Origin: JAGMXM01 sp964458325 | GTDB lineage: Bacteria > Verrucomicrobiota > Verrucomicrobiia > Limisphaerales > UBA1319 | NCBI GenBank assembly: GCA_964458325.1 | Contig: CAYWIM010000096.1 | Span: forward strand, 1 to 15,995 | DNA: 15,995 nucleotides | Direction of reading: 5' to 3' | Shown: piece after piece, positions 5,517 through 13,089 of the stretch | Numbering within the stretch: position 1 is the stretch's first letter | Layout of the letters: each line of letters starts with the position of its first letter | Translations under genes and position numbers: made by a program | The notes under the pieces: model-generated | The model's input: the letters and a program-made list of their open reading frames with translations, nothing else | Told to the model about the DNA's origin: nothing | The model's database searches: none

Positions 5517-7004
5517 TCACTCGAGCGGGGGCTTCTGGCGATGCCAGCTGGTGGCCTGCTCGTAAGCGTGCGCGACCTTGAACAGGGTCCGTTCGCCCAT
5601 GGGCGGCCCCAGAATCTGGAGGCCGATCGGCAGGCGCGGCTCTCGAGTGAACCCGCAAGGCAGGCTCAACCCGCAGATCCCAGCCAGGTTGCACGGGATG
5701 GTGAAGATGTCGCAGAGGTACATCTGGAGGGGATTATTCACCTTCTCGCCCGCCCGAAACGCGGCGGTCGGCGTGGTCGGCGTCACCAGGGCGTCCACCT
5801 GCTCGAACGCGCGCAGAAAATCCTGTCGGATCAGCGTCCGTACTTTTTGGGCGCGCAGGTAATAGGCGTCATAGTACCCGCTGCTGAGGACGTAAGTGCC
5901 CAGGATGATCCGCCGTTTGACCTCGGGGCCGAACCCGGCGCCGCGGGTTCGCCCGTACATCTCGATGGGGTCGTCGCCATCGATCCGCAAGCCGTAGCGG
6001 ACGCCGTCGTAGCGGGCGAGGTTGGCGCTGGCTTCGGCAGTGGCGATGATGTAATAGGCGGCGACGGCATATTGCGTGTGCGGGAGCGACACTTCGAGGA
6101 TTTCGGCTCCGAGCGACTCGAGCTGTCGCACGGCAGCATCGACGGCCGACTTCACCTCCGGATCGATGCCCTCGATCCGGTATTCGCGGGGCAATCCGAG
6201 CTTGAGCCCCCGGAGGTCGCCGTGGAGGGCTGCGGCGCAATCGAGCGCCGGCTCGGGCAAGCTGGTCGAGTCGCGTGGATCATGGCCGCTGATCGCGTGC
6301 AGCACGAGGGCGGCGTCGCGGACGCTTCGTGTGAACGGGCCGATCTGATCGAGCGAGGAGGCGAACGCCACCAAGCCGTAGCGGGACACCAGCCCGTAGG
6401 TGGGCTTGAGCCCGACGCATCCGCACAGGGCGGCGGGCTGCCGAATCGAGCCGCCGGTGTCCGATCCCAGCGCTGCCAGGCATTCGTCCGCCGCCACTGC
6501 CGCCGCTGATCCTCCCGAAGATCCGCCCGGGATCCGATCCAGATCCCACGGATTGCCGGTCCTGCCGAACGCCGAGTTCTCGGTCGAGCTGCCCATGGCG
6601 AACTCGTCCATGTTGATCCGTCCGAACACCACAGCGCCGGCGGCTTTGAGCTTCTCGACCACCGTGGCGTCGTAAGGGGAGATGAACCCCTGGAGGATCT
6701 TCGAAGCGCAACCCAGGGGCTGGCCGCGGACGGCCAGGATATCTTTGAGGGCGATGGGGATGCCCAGCAGCGGCTGATCGGCGGATCCGCCTCGGGCCCG
6801 CCGCGCGTCCGCCTCGTCCGCCTGGGCAAGCGCATCGGCGCGGTCCAGGCTGAGAAACGCGTGAAGGCGGCCGTCGACCTGATCGATTCGGTCCAGGCAT
6901 GCCTGCAGCGCTTCGCGGGCGGACACTTCGCGCCGTGCCAGGCGCGCGGCCAAGTCCGATATGGTGAGGGTATTCCACATGGTCGGACGCGAGGGGGGGA
7001 TCAT
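5517..7004 (-). CDS. gatA: Asp-tRNA(Asn)/Glu-tRNA(Gln) amidotransferase subunit A
   Basis: The 495-residue protein is an amidase-signature enzyme and reads through as GatA. It releases ammonia from glutamine, which GatB uses to convert mischarged Glu-tRNA(Gln) or Asp-tRNA(Asn). The Ser-cisSer-Lys triad is visible: K87 in GIPIALKDIL, S162 in PGGSSGGSAA and S186 in SDTGGSIRQP. NMDEFAMGSS and KPTYGLVSRYGLVAFASSLDQIG are also family hallmarks. The start at 7004 overlaps the gatC stop by ATGA, suggesting coupling. The next ATG at 6980 would give a protein whose triad numbers as K79/S154/S178, the numbering I recall for Staphylococcus aureus GatA, so 6980 is a serious alternative. Neither start has a Shine-Dalgarno sequence. 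No gatB lies next to it; it must be elsewhere if the complex is complete. Confidence 0.96.
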   Translation of the reverse strand: MIPPSRPTMWNTLTISDLAARLARREVSAREALQACLDRIDQVDGRLHAFLSLDRADALAQADEADARRARGGSADQPLLGIPIALKDILAVRGQPLGCASKILQGFISPYDATVVEKLKAAGAVVFGRINMDEFAMGSSTENSAFGRTGNPWDLDRIPGGSSGGSAAAVAADECLAALGSDTGGSIRQPAALCGCVGLKPTYGLVSRYGLVAFASSLDQIGPFTRSVRDAALVLHAISGHDPRDSTSLPEPALDCAAALHGDLRGLKLGLPREYRIEGIDPEVKSAVDAAVRQLESLGAEILEVSLPHTQYAVAAYYIIATAEASANLARYDGVRYGLRIDGDDPIEMYGRTRGAGFGPEVKRRIILGTYVLSSGYYDAYYLRAQKVRTLIRQDFLRAFEQVDALVTPTTPTAAFRAGEKVNNPLQMYLCDIFTIPCNLAGICGLSLPCGFTREPRLPIGLQILGPPMGERTLFKVAHAYEQATSWHRQKPPLE

Positions 7005-7288
7005 TCGACGATTTTGGGGACGAGGAACAGGTCGTTGGCCTGAGCCGGAGCGTTGCCGAGGGCGACTCGAGTGGGGAGCGAGGGCCGGACCTCGTCCGGG
7101 CGGGTGACATTCACCAGGGGCACCGCGTGCGCGGTGGGCTCGATCCCATCCACGGACAGCTCCCGGAGCTGGGCGATGTAATCGAGAATCCGGCCGAGCT
7201 GGGCGCTGAATCGGGCCTCTTCATCGGGCGTGAGATCCAGGCGCGCCAGGTGCGCCACGTATTGTATGTCCAGATCCGCCGCTGCCAT
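7001..7288 (-). CDS. gatC: Asp-tRNA(Asn)/Glu-tRNA(Gln) amidotransferase subunit C
   Basis: The 95-residue protein has the normal GatC length and pattern: an N-terminal VAHLARLDLTPDE segment, an amphipathic helix (RFSAQLGRILDYIAQLREL), then a VDGIEPTAHAVPL belt and a C-terminal part ending NDLFLVPKIVE. GatC wraps around GatA and stabilises its contact with GatB. The gene sits directly before gatA with a 4-bp overlap, the usual gatCA arrangement. The ATG at 7288 has no strong Shine-Dalgarno sequence, but the family start is well matched there. The HPr gene lies 114 bp upstream on the same strand, with no obvious terminator between, so cotranscription is possible. Confidence 0.95.
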   Translation of the reverse strand: MAAADLDIQYVAHLARLDLTPDEEARFSAQLGRILDYIAQLRELSVDGIEPTAHAVPLVNVTRPDEVRPSLPTRVALGNAPAQANDLFLVPKIVE

Positions 7289-7402
7289 GCGGGCAGTTTC
7301 GGGTTTCCCAGGCGAACTGCAAGGGGGAAATGAACGCGGGGTTCCGCCGGGCTGGGCGGCATGGTTGGGAGACCGGCGCTGACGGGGTTTGAAGCGGCCG
7401 CC

Positions 7403-7705
7403 TCAATCCTCGTCGAACTTGCGCTGCAGGAGGGCGGCGAGATCGTGGAGGGCTTGGGGGGCATCGGCGCCTTCGGCCTTGACCTGGATTCGGCTGCCGG
7501 GACCCGCGGCCAGCATCAACATGCCCATGATGCTCTTCCCATTGACCAGCTGGCCATCTTTCTCGACCAGCACCTCGCACCGGAAGCGGTTGGCGGTCTT
7601 GACGAACATGGCGGCGGGCCGGGCGTGAATGCCCAGCTTGTTCAGGACAACCATCTCTTGGCGCAGGCTGAGATCTTGGTCGTCGCGGTGTTTGATCGCG
7701 CTCAT
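7403..7705 (-). CDS. HPr family phosphocarrier protein
   Basis: The 100-residue protein contains the HPr active-site segment NKLGIHARPA, with the phosphoryl-accepting His at position 27. It also has the regulatory serine segment VNGKSIMGMLML, with Ser58 corresponding to HPr Ser46. Both sites are intact, so it could be a phosphotransfer protein, a target of HPr kinase, or both. About 12 extra N-terminal residues precede the usual HPr start. ATG at 7705 has a GAGG about 7 bp upstream, a plausible ribosome binding site. No enzyme I, enzyme II or HPr kinase is in the window. In organisms without a full PTS, HPr is thought to act mainly in regulation, but this cannot be judged here. Confidence 0.93.
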   Translation of the reverse strand: MSAIKHRDDQDLSLRQEMVVLNKLGIHARPAAMFVKTANRFRCEVLVEKDGQLVNGKSIMGMLMLAAGPGSRIQVKAEGADAPQALHDLAALLQRKFDED

Positions 7706-7873
7706 CCGGCGCCTCGAATATGCGGCAATCCCGCCCTGCCGGCCAAGAACAAAAGCGCCGATGCCTGGGACACGAATTGCGCCAAAAGTTTTGTTACCCG
7801 GGAGGGGGGTAAAATTTCTTCGGCGGTGGGTGCGTTCTGTCGCAGTGGGGCGATCGTCCGCAGTTTGTCTTCT

Positions 7874-7904
7874 CCCTCTCCTCCATGGCCAATGGAGGAG
7901 AGGG
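7874..7904. repeat. Perfect 13-bp hairpin, intergenic palindrome 1
   Basis: CCCTCTCCTCCAT at 7874-7886 is the exact reverse complement of ATGGAGGAGAGGG at 7892-7904, with a 5-nt loop. There is no T-run on either side, so it is not a standard terminator. It has the CTCTCC/GGAGAGG character of intergenic palindromic repeats and resembles the second hairpin 42 bp further on. Confidence 0.7.
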
Positions 7905-7945
7905 GCGGGGAGAGGAGGTCAATCGGTCTGGATCCCCTCTCCCTC

Positions 7946-7982
7946 TTCCCTCCCCCCGCTCGTGCCTCGCGGGGGGAGGGAA
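7946..7982. repeat. 14-bp hairpin, intergenic palindrome 2
   Basis: TTCCCTCCCCCCGC at 7946-7959 pairs perfectly with GCGGGGGGAGGGAA at 7969-7982 around a 9-nt loop. The preceding CCCCTCTCCC (7934-7943) repeats the theme of palindrome 1. The two may be diverged members of one dispersed repeat family. Confidence 0.7.
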
Positions 7983-8083
7983 TGGCGTCCGGTGGCCGTC
8001 TGCAGTTCTCCCTGTTCACCGTTGGGAACCAACGGGGGTGCCCGAACAGGCCGATGAGCGGGCTCGCATTTTGCGCCGCAGAA

Positions 8084-8107
8084 ATGTGACTAGTAATCGA
8101 GTCACAT
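8084..8107. promoter_or_regulatory. Inverted repeat upstream of phosphoesterase fusion gene
   Basis: ATGTGACT (8084-8091) and AGTCACAT (8100-8107) form a perfect 8-bp inverted repeat with an 8-nt spacer. It ends 14 bp before the ATG at 8122. It could be an operator for a dimeric regulator or a hairpin that hides the start region. The TGTGA/TCACA spacing (12) does not fit CRP. Confidence 0.4.
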
Positions 8108-8121
8108 GAGCATCCCTTTCC

Positions 8122-10854
8122 ATGCCGATTTCACAATCTCGAAGATTTTCGTCTTCCACCCCCTGGACAACCCTGCGGCGCCTGTTTACCATGCCGCCTG
8201 CATTGAATGCAATGATTGCCCCTTTATTGATTCTGTCCGTTCCATGGGCATGGGCGGCCGCCGCGGATGTCATCTCGATGGATCCAGCCGCGTTCGAGAC
8301 GGTGGGACGCCACGCCTCGAACCGGGTGGTTACGCCGATCCACCAGATCGTGGCGTCCGCTGGAGCCGTGGTGGACCTGCCGGGCATGCGGCCCCAGGCG
8401 CTGGCGCTGTCCCCGGACGGCCGCCTGCTGGCCGTGTCGGGCAAGACCAGCGAGCTGGTCATTGTGGATCCGGACACCGGCACGATTCGACAGCGAGTCG
8501 CCCTTCCCGCCGAACCATCGCTCGAGGCCCAGCCCGCCGCCGCATCCGAGAACATCCTGCGGCCCGACACAGAGGGGCAGGCCAGCTACACCGGCCTGGT
8601 GTTTTCGCCGGACGGCCGCCGGATCTACCTGTCGAATGTCCATGGCAGCATCAAGGTGTTTGCGGTTGACGCGGCGGGCGGTGTGAAGCCGTTGCGGTCG
8701 ATCGGCCTGCCTCGAGCGGGAGCGCCGCGGCGCTCGCAGGAGATCCCGGCGGGCCTTGCGCTGGGGGCCGACGGCCGGCGCCTGTATGTCTGCGGCAACC
8801 TGTCGAACCGGCTTCTGGAACTCGACCTCGAGTCTGGAGCGGTGCTGCGGCAGTTCGATGTGGGCGTGGCGCCGTACGACGTCGTGCGGGTGGGATCGAA
8901 GGCGTATGTGAGCAACTGGGGCGGCCGGCGGCCCGGGCCCGGAGATCTGACCGGTCCGGCCGGCCGGGGCACGACGGTGCGGGTGGACCCCGTCCGCCAC
9001 GTCGCCTGCGAAGGATCGGTCAGCGTGATCGATCTCGAGTCGGGCCGCGTGTCGAAGGAGATCCTGGTCCAGCTCCATTCCTCGGCGCTGGCCGTCTCGC
9101 CGGACCGCCGCCACGTGGTCTGCGCCAACGCGGCCAGCGACACCCTCAGCGTCATCGACACCCGCACCGACCGCGTCGTCGAAACCATTTGGACCAAGGC
9201 GCAGCCGGGCGATCTTTTCGGGGCGTCGCCCAACGCGCTGGCGTTCGATCGCACGGGCCGGAGGCTGTATGTCGCCAACGGCACGCAGAACGCCGTGGCG
9301 GTCATTGAATTCCGCCCGGGCGCGGGCTCGCGGTTCGAGGGGCTGATTCCGGCCGGATGGTTTCCAGGCGCCGTGGTGTACGACGGGCCGCGGGAGAGGA
9401 TCCATGTCGCCAACATCAAGGGGATTGGCGGGATCAAAGGCCGGGACCCGTCGAGCGGTCGGGAGGGGTTTAACTCGCATCAATACCACGGTTCGCTCTC
9501 GCTGATCCCGGCGCCCGCGGCGCGGGATCTGCCGGCCCTGACAGCCCGGGTGTGTCAGAACTACCGGGCGGATCGAATGGCGGAGGCGCGCCGTCCGGCG
9601 CGGCCCGATCAGCCCCCACGCCCGGTCCCGGAGCGGATCGGCGAGCCGAGCGTGTTCCGGCACGTGGTCTACATCATCAAGGAGAACCGCACCTACGACC
9701 AGGTGCTGGGCGACATGCCCGAGGGCCGGGGGGATCCGGCGCTCTGCATTTTCGGCGAGCGGGTCACGCCCAACCAGCACCGGATTGCCCGCCAGTTCGT
9801 CCTCCTCGACAACACGTATTGCGCCGGCATCCTGAGCGCCGACGGCCATCAGTGGAGCGCGGCCGCGTTCGGGACGGATTACCTCGAGAAATCGTTCGCC
9901 GGCTGGCCTCGAAGCTACCCCGACGGCATGGGCGAGGACGAGAACGACGCGCTGGCCTATCCGCCCACCGGTTTTCTCTGGGACAACGCCGCTGGGCACG
10001 CGGTGTCGCTCCGCAACTACGGCGAGTTCGCGATGCCGGCATGCCGATGGGTGGACCCGAGGCGCCCGGGAGAGCCGGGATGGATCGATTACTGGCGCGA
10101 GTTCCGCGAGGGGCGCGGTGAGGTGATCATTGCCAGCGAGCCCAGCGTCGAAAGCCTCCGCCCCTATACCCCGACCAACACCGTCGGCTGGATCATGGAG
10201 GTGCCGGATGTGTGGCGCGCCCAATTCTTCACGAATGAGCTGGCGCAGTTCGAGGCCCGCGGCCAGCTCCCATCGCTGGTCCTGATCTGCCTGCCGAACG
10301 ACCACACGAGCGGCACCCGGGCCGGATCGCCTACGCCCACCGCATGCGTGGCTGACAACGACCTGGCGTTCGGCCAGATCGTCCAGGCCATCAGCCACAG
10401 CCGGTTCTGGCCCCAAACCGTCATCTTCGCCATCGAGGACGATCCCCAGAACGGTTGGGATCACATCAGCGGCTATCGCACCACCGCCTATTGCATCAGC
10501 CCTTACACCCGCCGCGGCGCCGTCGTCCGGACTTCGTACAACACCCTCAGCATCATCCGAACGATCGAGCAGATACTGGGCCTGCCGCCCATGAACCAGT
10601 TCGACGCCACGGCCGTGCCGATGTTCGATTGCTTCACTGACACACCCGATTACGGTCCTTACGTCGCGGTCCCCAGCCAGGTGCCGCTGGATCAGATGAA
10701 CCCGGCGCCCCGGGCGCTGAGGGATCCGGCCCTGCGCCGCGATGCCATCGCGTCGGCTCGACTGAACTTCCGGCGCGTGGACGCGTGCCCTGAGGACGTC
10801 CTGAACCGGATCCTGTGGCGGGCGGCCAAGGGGAGCTCGGCGCCCTATCCATGA
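8122..10854 (+). CDS. Bifunctional YncE-like beta-propeller / phosphoesterase family protein
   Basis: The 910-residue protein fuses two modules. Residues about 50-480 are a YncE-like beta-propeller with repeated blades such as ALSPDGRLLAV, FSPDGRRIYLSN, LGADGRRLYVCG and DTLSVIDTRTDRVVETI. From about 510 onward there is an alkaline-phosphatase-superfamily phosphoesterase domain: YIIKENRTYDQVLGD near 516-530, SADGHQWSAAAFGTDY, and FAIEDDPQNGWDHISGYR near 769-786, which carry likely metal ligands. Such fusions are annotated in many Verrucomicrobiota and Planctomycetota genomes; the substrate is unknown. A hydrophobic segment (MIAPLLILSVPWAWAAAA, about 31-48) looks like a signal peptide, so the protein is exported. 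The n-region is long from the ATG at 8122; ATG at 8191 gives a more usual signal peptide and may be the true start. No Shine-Dalgarno sequence favours either. A terminator follows at 10891-10925. Confidence 0.9.
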   Translation: MPISQSRRFSSSTPWTTLRRLFTMPPALNAMIAPLLILSVPWAWAAAADVISMDPAAFETVGRHASNRVVTPIHQIVASAGAVVDLPGMRPQALALSPDGRLLAVSGKTSELVIVDPDTGTIRQRVALPAEPSLEAQPAAASENILRPDTEGQASYTGLVFSPDGRRIYLSNVHGSIKVFAVDAAGGVKPLRSIGLPRAGAPRRSQEIPAGLALGADGRRLYVCGNLSNRLLELDLESGAVLRQFDVGVAPYDVVRVGSKAYVSNWGGRRPGPGDLTGPAGRGTTVRVDPVRHVACEGSVSVIDLESGRVSKEILVQLHSSALAVSPDRRHVVCANAASDTLSVIDTRTDRVVETIWTKAQPGDLFGASPNALAFDRTGRRLYVANGTQNAVAVIEFRPGAGSRFEGLIPAGWFPGAVVYDGPRERIHVANIKGIGGIKGRDPSSGREGFNSHQYHGSLSLIPAPAARDLPALTARVCQNYRADRMAEARRPARPDQPPRPVPERIGEPSVFRHVVYIIKENRTYDQVLGDMPEGRGDPALCIFGERVTPNQHRIARQFVLLDNTYCAGILSADGHQWSAAAFGTDYLEKSFAGWPRSYPDGMGEDENDALAYPPTGFLWDNAAGHAVSLRNYGEFAMPACRWVDPRRPGEPGWIDYWREFREGRGEVIIASEPSVESLRPYTPTNTVGWIMEVPDVWRAQFFTNELAQFEARGQLPSLVLICLPNDHTSGTRAGSPTPTACVADNDLAFGQIVQAISHSRFWPQTVIFAIEDDPQNGWDHISGYRTTAYCISPYTRRGAVVRTSYNTLSIIRTIEQILGLPPMNQFDATAVPMFDCFTDTPDYGPYVAVPSQVPLDQMNPAPRALRDPALRRDAIASARLNFRRVDACPEDVLNRILWRAAKGSSAPYP

Positions 10855-10890
10855 CCCCGCTGGCGCGGCGCCCGCACGCAGCCTCCCGAT

Positions 10891-10925
10891 CCAGCGGCCG
10901 CGCTGGAAAAGGCGGCTGTTTTTTT
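10891..10925 (+). terminator. Probable rho-independent terminator
   Basis: CCAGCG-GCCG-CGCTGG (10891-10906) forms a 6-bp hairpin. An alternative, longer pairing of CAGC...CGC with GCGGCTG places the stem directly before the T-run at 10919-10925. It lies 37 bp after the phosphoesterase fusion stop and separates it from nadD. Confidence 0.55.
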
Positions 10926-11029
10926 GCGTGCCGCCTCGATGCATTTCGGGTAAACGGTTCCGTTCGATGAACACAATGGTTCGGGCAACGACGCGGCCGG
11001 CGGCGGCTCGAAAGTGAGCGAGGTGCGCC

Positions 11030-11623
11030 ATGGCTGAGGCCCCGGCTGTTCGGCGTCTGGGTTTGTTTGGGGGTTCGTTCAACCCGGTGCACACGGGCCA
11101 TCTGCTGGTGGCCCGGGCGGCGATCGAGGAACTGGCGATCGACCGTCTCTATTGGATTCCCGCGGCCCAATCGCCATTCAAACCGGAATCGGCGCCTGCG
11201 CCGGCCGCGGATCGCCTCTGCCTGCTGCGGCTGGCTTTGGCCGGGCATCCCGAGTTCGAGATTGACGACCAGGAGATCCGGCGCGGCGGCGTGTCCTACA
11301 CCATTGACACCGTCCGCGACTACGCCCGCCGGTTTCCCGATGCCGGATTGATCTGCCTGATCGGCGCCGATCATGTGGCGCAACTGCCGCAGTGGAGGGA
11401 GGCGGAGTCCCTGGCCCAGGCGGTCGAGTGGGCCGTCATCCCCCGGCCGGGTGACGCGGCGCGGCCTTTCCCGCATCCGTTCCGCGGGCGCTGGCTCCGG
11501 GGATTTCCGCTGGGGATCTCGTCGTCCCTGATCCGCGATCGGGTCCGGTCCGGCCGGCCGCTCGAGCCTCTGGTTCCCCCGACGGTGGCGGAAGCCATCC
11601 GCAACAAACGGCTTTATCTTTGA
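11030..11623 (+). CDS. nadD: Nicotinate-nucleotide adenylyltransferase
   Basis: The 197-residue protein has the nucleotidyltransferase signature GGSFNPVHTGHL at 14-25, an IGADHVAQLPQW segment at 111-122 and the C-terminal ISSSLIR motif at 163-169. It joins NaMN and ATP to give deamido-NAD in cytosolic NAD synthesis. The length is normal for NadD. The ATG at 11030 has GAGG at 11020-11023, six bases upstream, one of the better ribosome binding sites in the window. rsfS follows 25 bp later on the same strand, the widespread nadD-rsfS pair, so an operon is likely. The upstream terminator at 10891-10925 implies its own promoter within 10926-11020. Confidence 0.96.
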   Translation: MAEAPAVRRLGLFGGSFNPVHTGHLLVARAAIEELAIDRLYWIPAAQSPFKPESAPAPAADRLCLLRLALAGHPEFEIDDQEIRRGGVSYTIDTVRDYARRFPDAGLICLIGADHVAQLPQWREAESLAQAVEWAVIPRPGDAARPFPHPFRGRWLRGFPLGISSSLIRDRVRSGRPLEPLVPPTVAEAIRNKRLYL

Positions 11624-11648
11624 CCTCGGCTGGGGCAGAGTAAGCGCG

Positions 11649-12041
11649 ATGGATTCACGAAAACTGGCTCGGCTCTGCTGGGAATCCGCCGACGAGAAGA
11701 AAGCCGAACGGCTGGTGGTGCTGGATGTCCGCCGGCTCAGCAGCATCACCGATTATTTCGTCATCGGCTCCGGATCGAGCGAGCCCCACCTCCGCGCGAT
11801 CATCGATCACATCACCGAAAAGGCGCGTCTCGAGTGCGGCCTCCGGCCGCGCGCGGTCGACGGCAGCAAGCGGACTCCCTGGGTGGTCCTGGATTTCCAG
11901 GACGTGGTGATCCACATCATGCGCGATGAGGTCCGCGCCCGCTACGATCTGGAACACCTCTGGAACGACGCGCCCCGGGTCCGGCTGCGGCGCTCGCCGC
12001 CCCGCGACCGGCGGGCCACCCCCCCTCCCAATCCCGCGTAG
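11649..12041 (+). CDS. rsfS: Ribosome silencing factor RsfS/YbeB/Iojap
   Basis: The 130-residue protein carries the RsfS core: SSITDYFVIGSGSSEPHLRA near 31-50, an RAVDGSKRTPWVVLDFQD segment, VVIHIM and YDLEHLWNDAP. RsfS binds ribosomal protein uL14 on the large subunit and blocks subunit joining during starvation. The core is complete. The C-terminal tail after the core (about 20 residues, rich in Arg and Pro) is an extension. The gene follows nadD by 25 bp, its usual partner. It converges with the PUR-like gene, with only 22 bp between the stops. That gap holds a short CGGGG-CTCCT-CCCCG hairpin without a T-run. Confidence 0.95.
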   Translation: MDSRKLARLCWESADEKKAERLVVLDVRRLSSITDYFVIGSGSSEPHLRAIIDHITEKARLECGLRPRAVDGSKRTPWVVLDFQDVVIHIMRDEVRARYDLEHLWNDAPRVRLRRSPPRDRRATPPPNPA

Positions 12042-12063
12042 CGGGGCTCCTCCCCGAGCCGTC

Positions 12064-12357
12064 TCAAGCCGCCGCCGTGGGCGGATTCTCCTCCGAGAAG
12101 CGGATGATTTCTTCCAGGATCCGCTTGAATTCGTCCAGCCCCGTCGCCGGCACGATGATGGCGTCCCGGCGGCCATTGACATCCTCGGTGATCCGCAGGA
12201 ACCGGCCGCGCGGATTCTCCTTGAGGGTGAACACGAACGTCTTGCGCTCGATCTGGATCTTGTCCGTCTTGATGCTCTCCTCGGGAACAGCGGATTTCGG
12301 GGACGGGGATGGATCGGGCCGCTGCCCGTAGGGTGATGGCCTCTCGTTTGAAATCAT
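12064..12357 (-). CDS. PUR-alpha-like (DUF3276) nucleic acid-binding protein
   Basis: The 97-residue protein has a disordered, Pro/Ser-rich first third. A compact domain follows (KIQIERKTFVFTLKENPRGR, FLRITEDVNGRRDAIIVPA, then a helix EFKRILEEIIRFSEE). That beta-rich, helix-ended pattern matches the bacterial PUR-alpha-like/DUF3276 family, single-domain proteins that bind single-stranded DNA or RNA. The frame is open to an ATG at 12381. GAGGAG at 12364-12369 (complement) lies six bases before the ATG at 12357, so 12357 was chosen. The membrane-protein gene ending at 12449 is upstream on the same strand with a 91-bp gap. The biological role in this organism is not known. Confidence 0.8.
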   Translation of the reverse strand: MISNERPSPYGQRPDPSPSPKSAVPEESIKTDKIQIERKTFVFTLKENPRGRFLRITEDVNGRRDAIIVPATGLDEFKRILEEIIRFSEENPPTAAA

Positions 12358-12448
12358 ACTCATCTCCTCATCGCGTCTCACACGCCCCAGTTGCTACATC
12401 ACTTCTTCGGTACCCGCGCCGGTTTGTCAAACGCGGATTTAGCGCGGG

Positions 12449-12994
12449 TCATTCGAGGTGGAACCGGGCTGGGCCGATGAACCGGGTCTGGTCCGGGACA
12501 ATCTGCACGCGCCAGAGATAGACGCCCAAACCGATCAGAACCACCAGGTTGGCGGCCTGGGACAGCCCGTGCCACATCCCGAACGACCGCCGCGCCACCT
12601 CCATCTGAGCGGCGGTCTGGTCGCCTCCGACGTTGTACATGGCCTTGTGGAGCCGCTGCAGCCGCGGCTGGATCCCGTAACCGCCAGCCAGGCCGAGGGC
12701 GAACAACACCAGAACCACCGCCAAGGGCAGCCGCCGAATCGACCGGCCAAAATACCAGCCCTCCCATGCCAGATGCAGCAGCGCGATCGCACCGCACCAG
12801 TGCTGCAACAGGTAATACCGTTCCATGACCACCTGGGCCGCCGCCCCCCCGTAGTACCGGGCGTTGGGATCCGTCGCCGATCCCCCGAACAACGTCAGCA
12901 TCTGGGAAGAGAAAAAGGCCGGACCCACCGCCGCGGTAAAAAACACCGCCGCTCCAAACCACACCGCGGCATTGGCAATGCCGATGAAGCGCAT
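12449..12994 (-). CDS. DUF4149-like four-helix membrane protein
   Basis: The 181-residue protein has four predicted transmembrane segments: about 5-25 (IANAAVWFGAAVFFTAAVG), about 65-87 (YYLLQHWCGAIALLHLAWEG), about 93-112 (LPLAVVLVLFALGLAGGYG) and about 150-170 (QAANLVVLIGLGVYLWRV). The first helix with WFGAAVFF and the GPAFF segment resemble DUF4149/TMEM205-like proteins. No catalytic motif is evident and the function is unknown. The frame is open upstream, but only via a TTG at 13075. ATG at 12994 begins just before the first helix and was chosen; no strong Shine-Dalgarno sequence is seen. It is divergent from the esterase gene at 13090 with about 95 bp between for both promoters. Confidence 0.75.
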   Translation of the reverse strand: MRFIGIANAAVWFGAAVFFTAAVGPAFFSSQMLTLFGGSATDPNARYYGGAAAQVVMERYYLLQHWCGAIALLHLAWEGWYFGRSIRRLPLAVVLVLFALGLAGGYGIQPRLQRLHKAMYNVGGDQTAAQMEVARRSFGMWHGLSQAANLVVLIGLGVYLWRVQIVPDQTRFIGPARFHLE

Positions 12995-13089
12995 GAGGCC
13001 GATCACGGCCGCAACATAGCGGTTTTCCTCGATTTTGCCAAGCACGGAATCCGATTCACAGGCGGCCTTTCGCAAGCTAGAATCGCCCT

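Larger units (their letters stand above)
7706..8121. other. Divergent intergenic region with hairpins
   Basis: About 415 bp separate the HPr gene (minus) from the phosphoesterase fusion gene (plus), so both promoters should be here. It contains TTACCC-N7-GGGTAA at 7794-7812, two long hairpins (7874-7904 and 7946-7982) and an 8-bp inverted repeat (8084-8107). No convincing small ORF or tRNA was seen. The pyrimidine/purine-rich section at 7870-7980 is unlike coding sequence. Confidence 0.6.

Noticed and set aside
8085..8106. CRP/FNR-type binding site (TGTGA ... TCACA)
   Set aside because: The half-sites are 12 bp apart, whereas CRP sites need 6; kept only as an unspecified inverted repeat.
8224..11094. 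956-codon open frame on the minus strand
   Set aside because: It is opposite the YncE/phosphoesterase gene, whose motifs are clear. The minus frame gives an Arg/His/Asp-rich sequence with no domain, as expected for antisense frames in GC-rich DNA.
12994..13075. Longer DUF4149-like protein starting at TTG 13075
   Set aside because: It would add 27 polar residues before the first membrane helix from a rare start codon; ATG at 12994 fits a membrane protein better.
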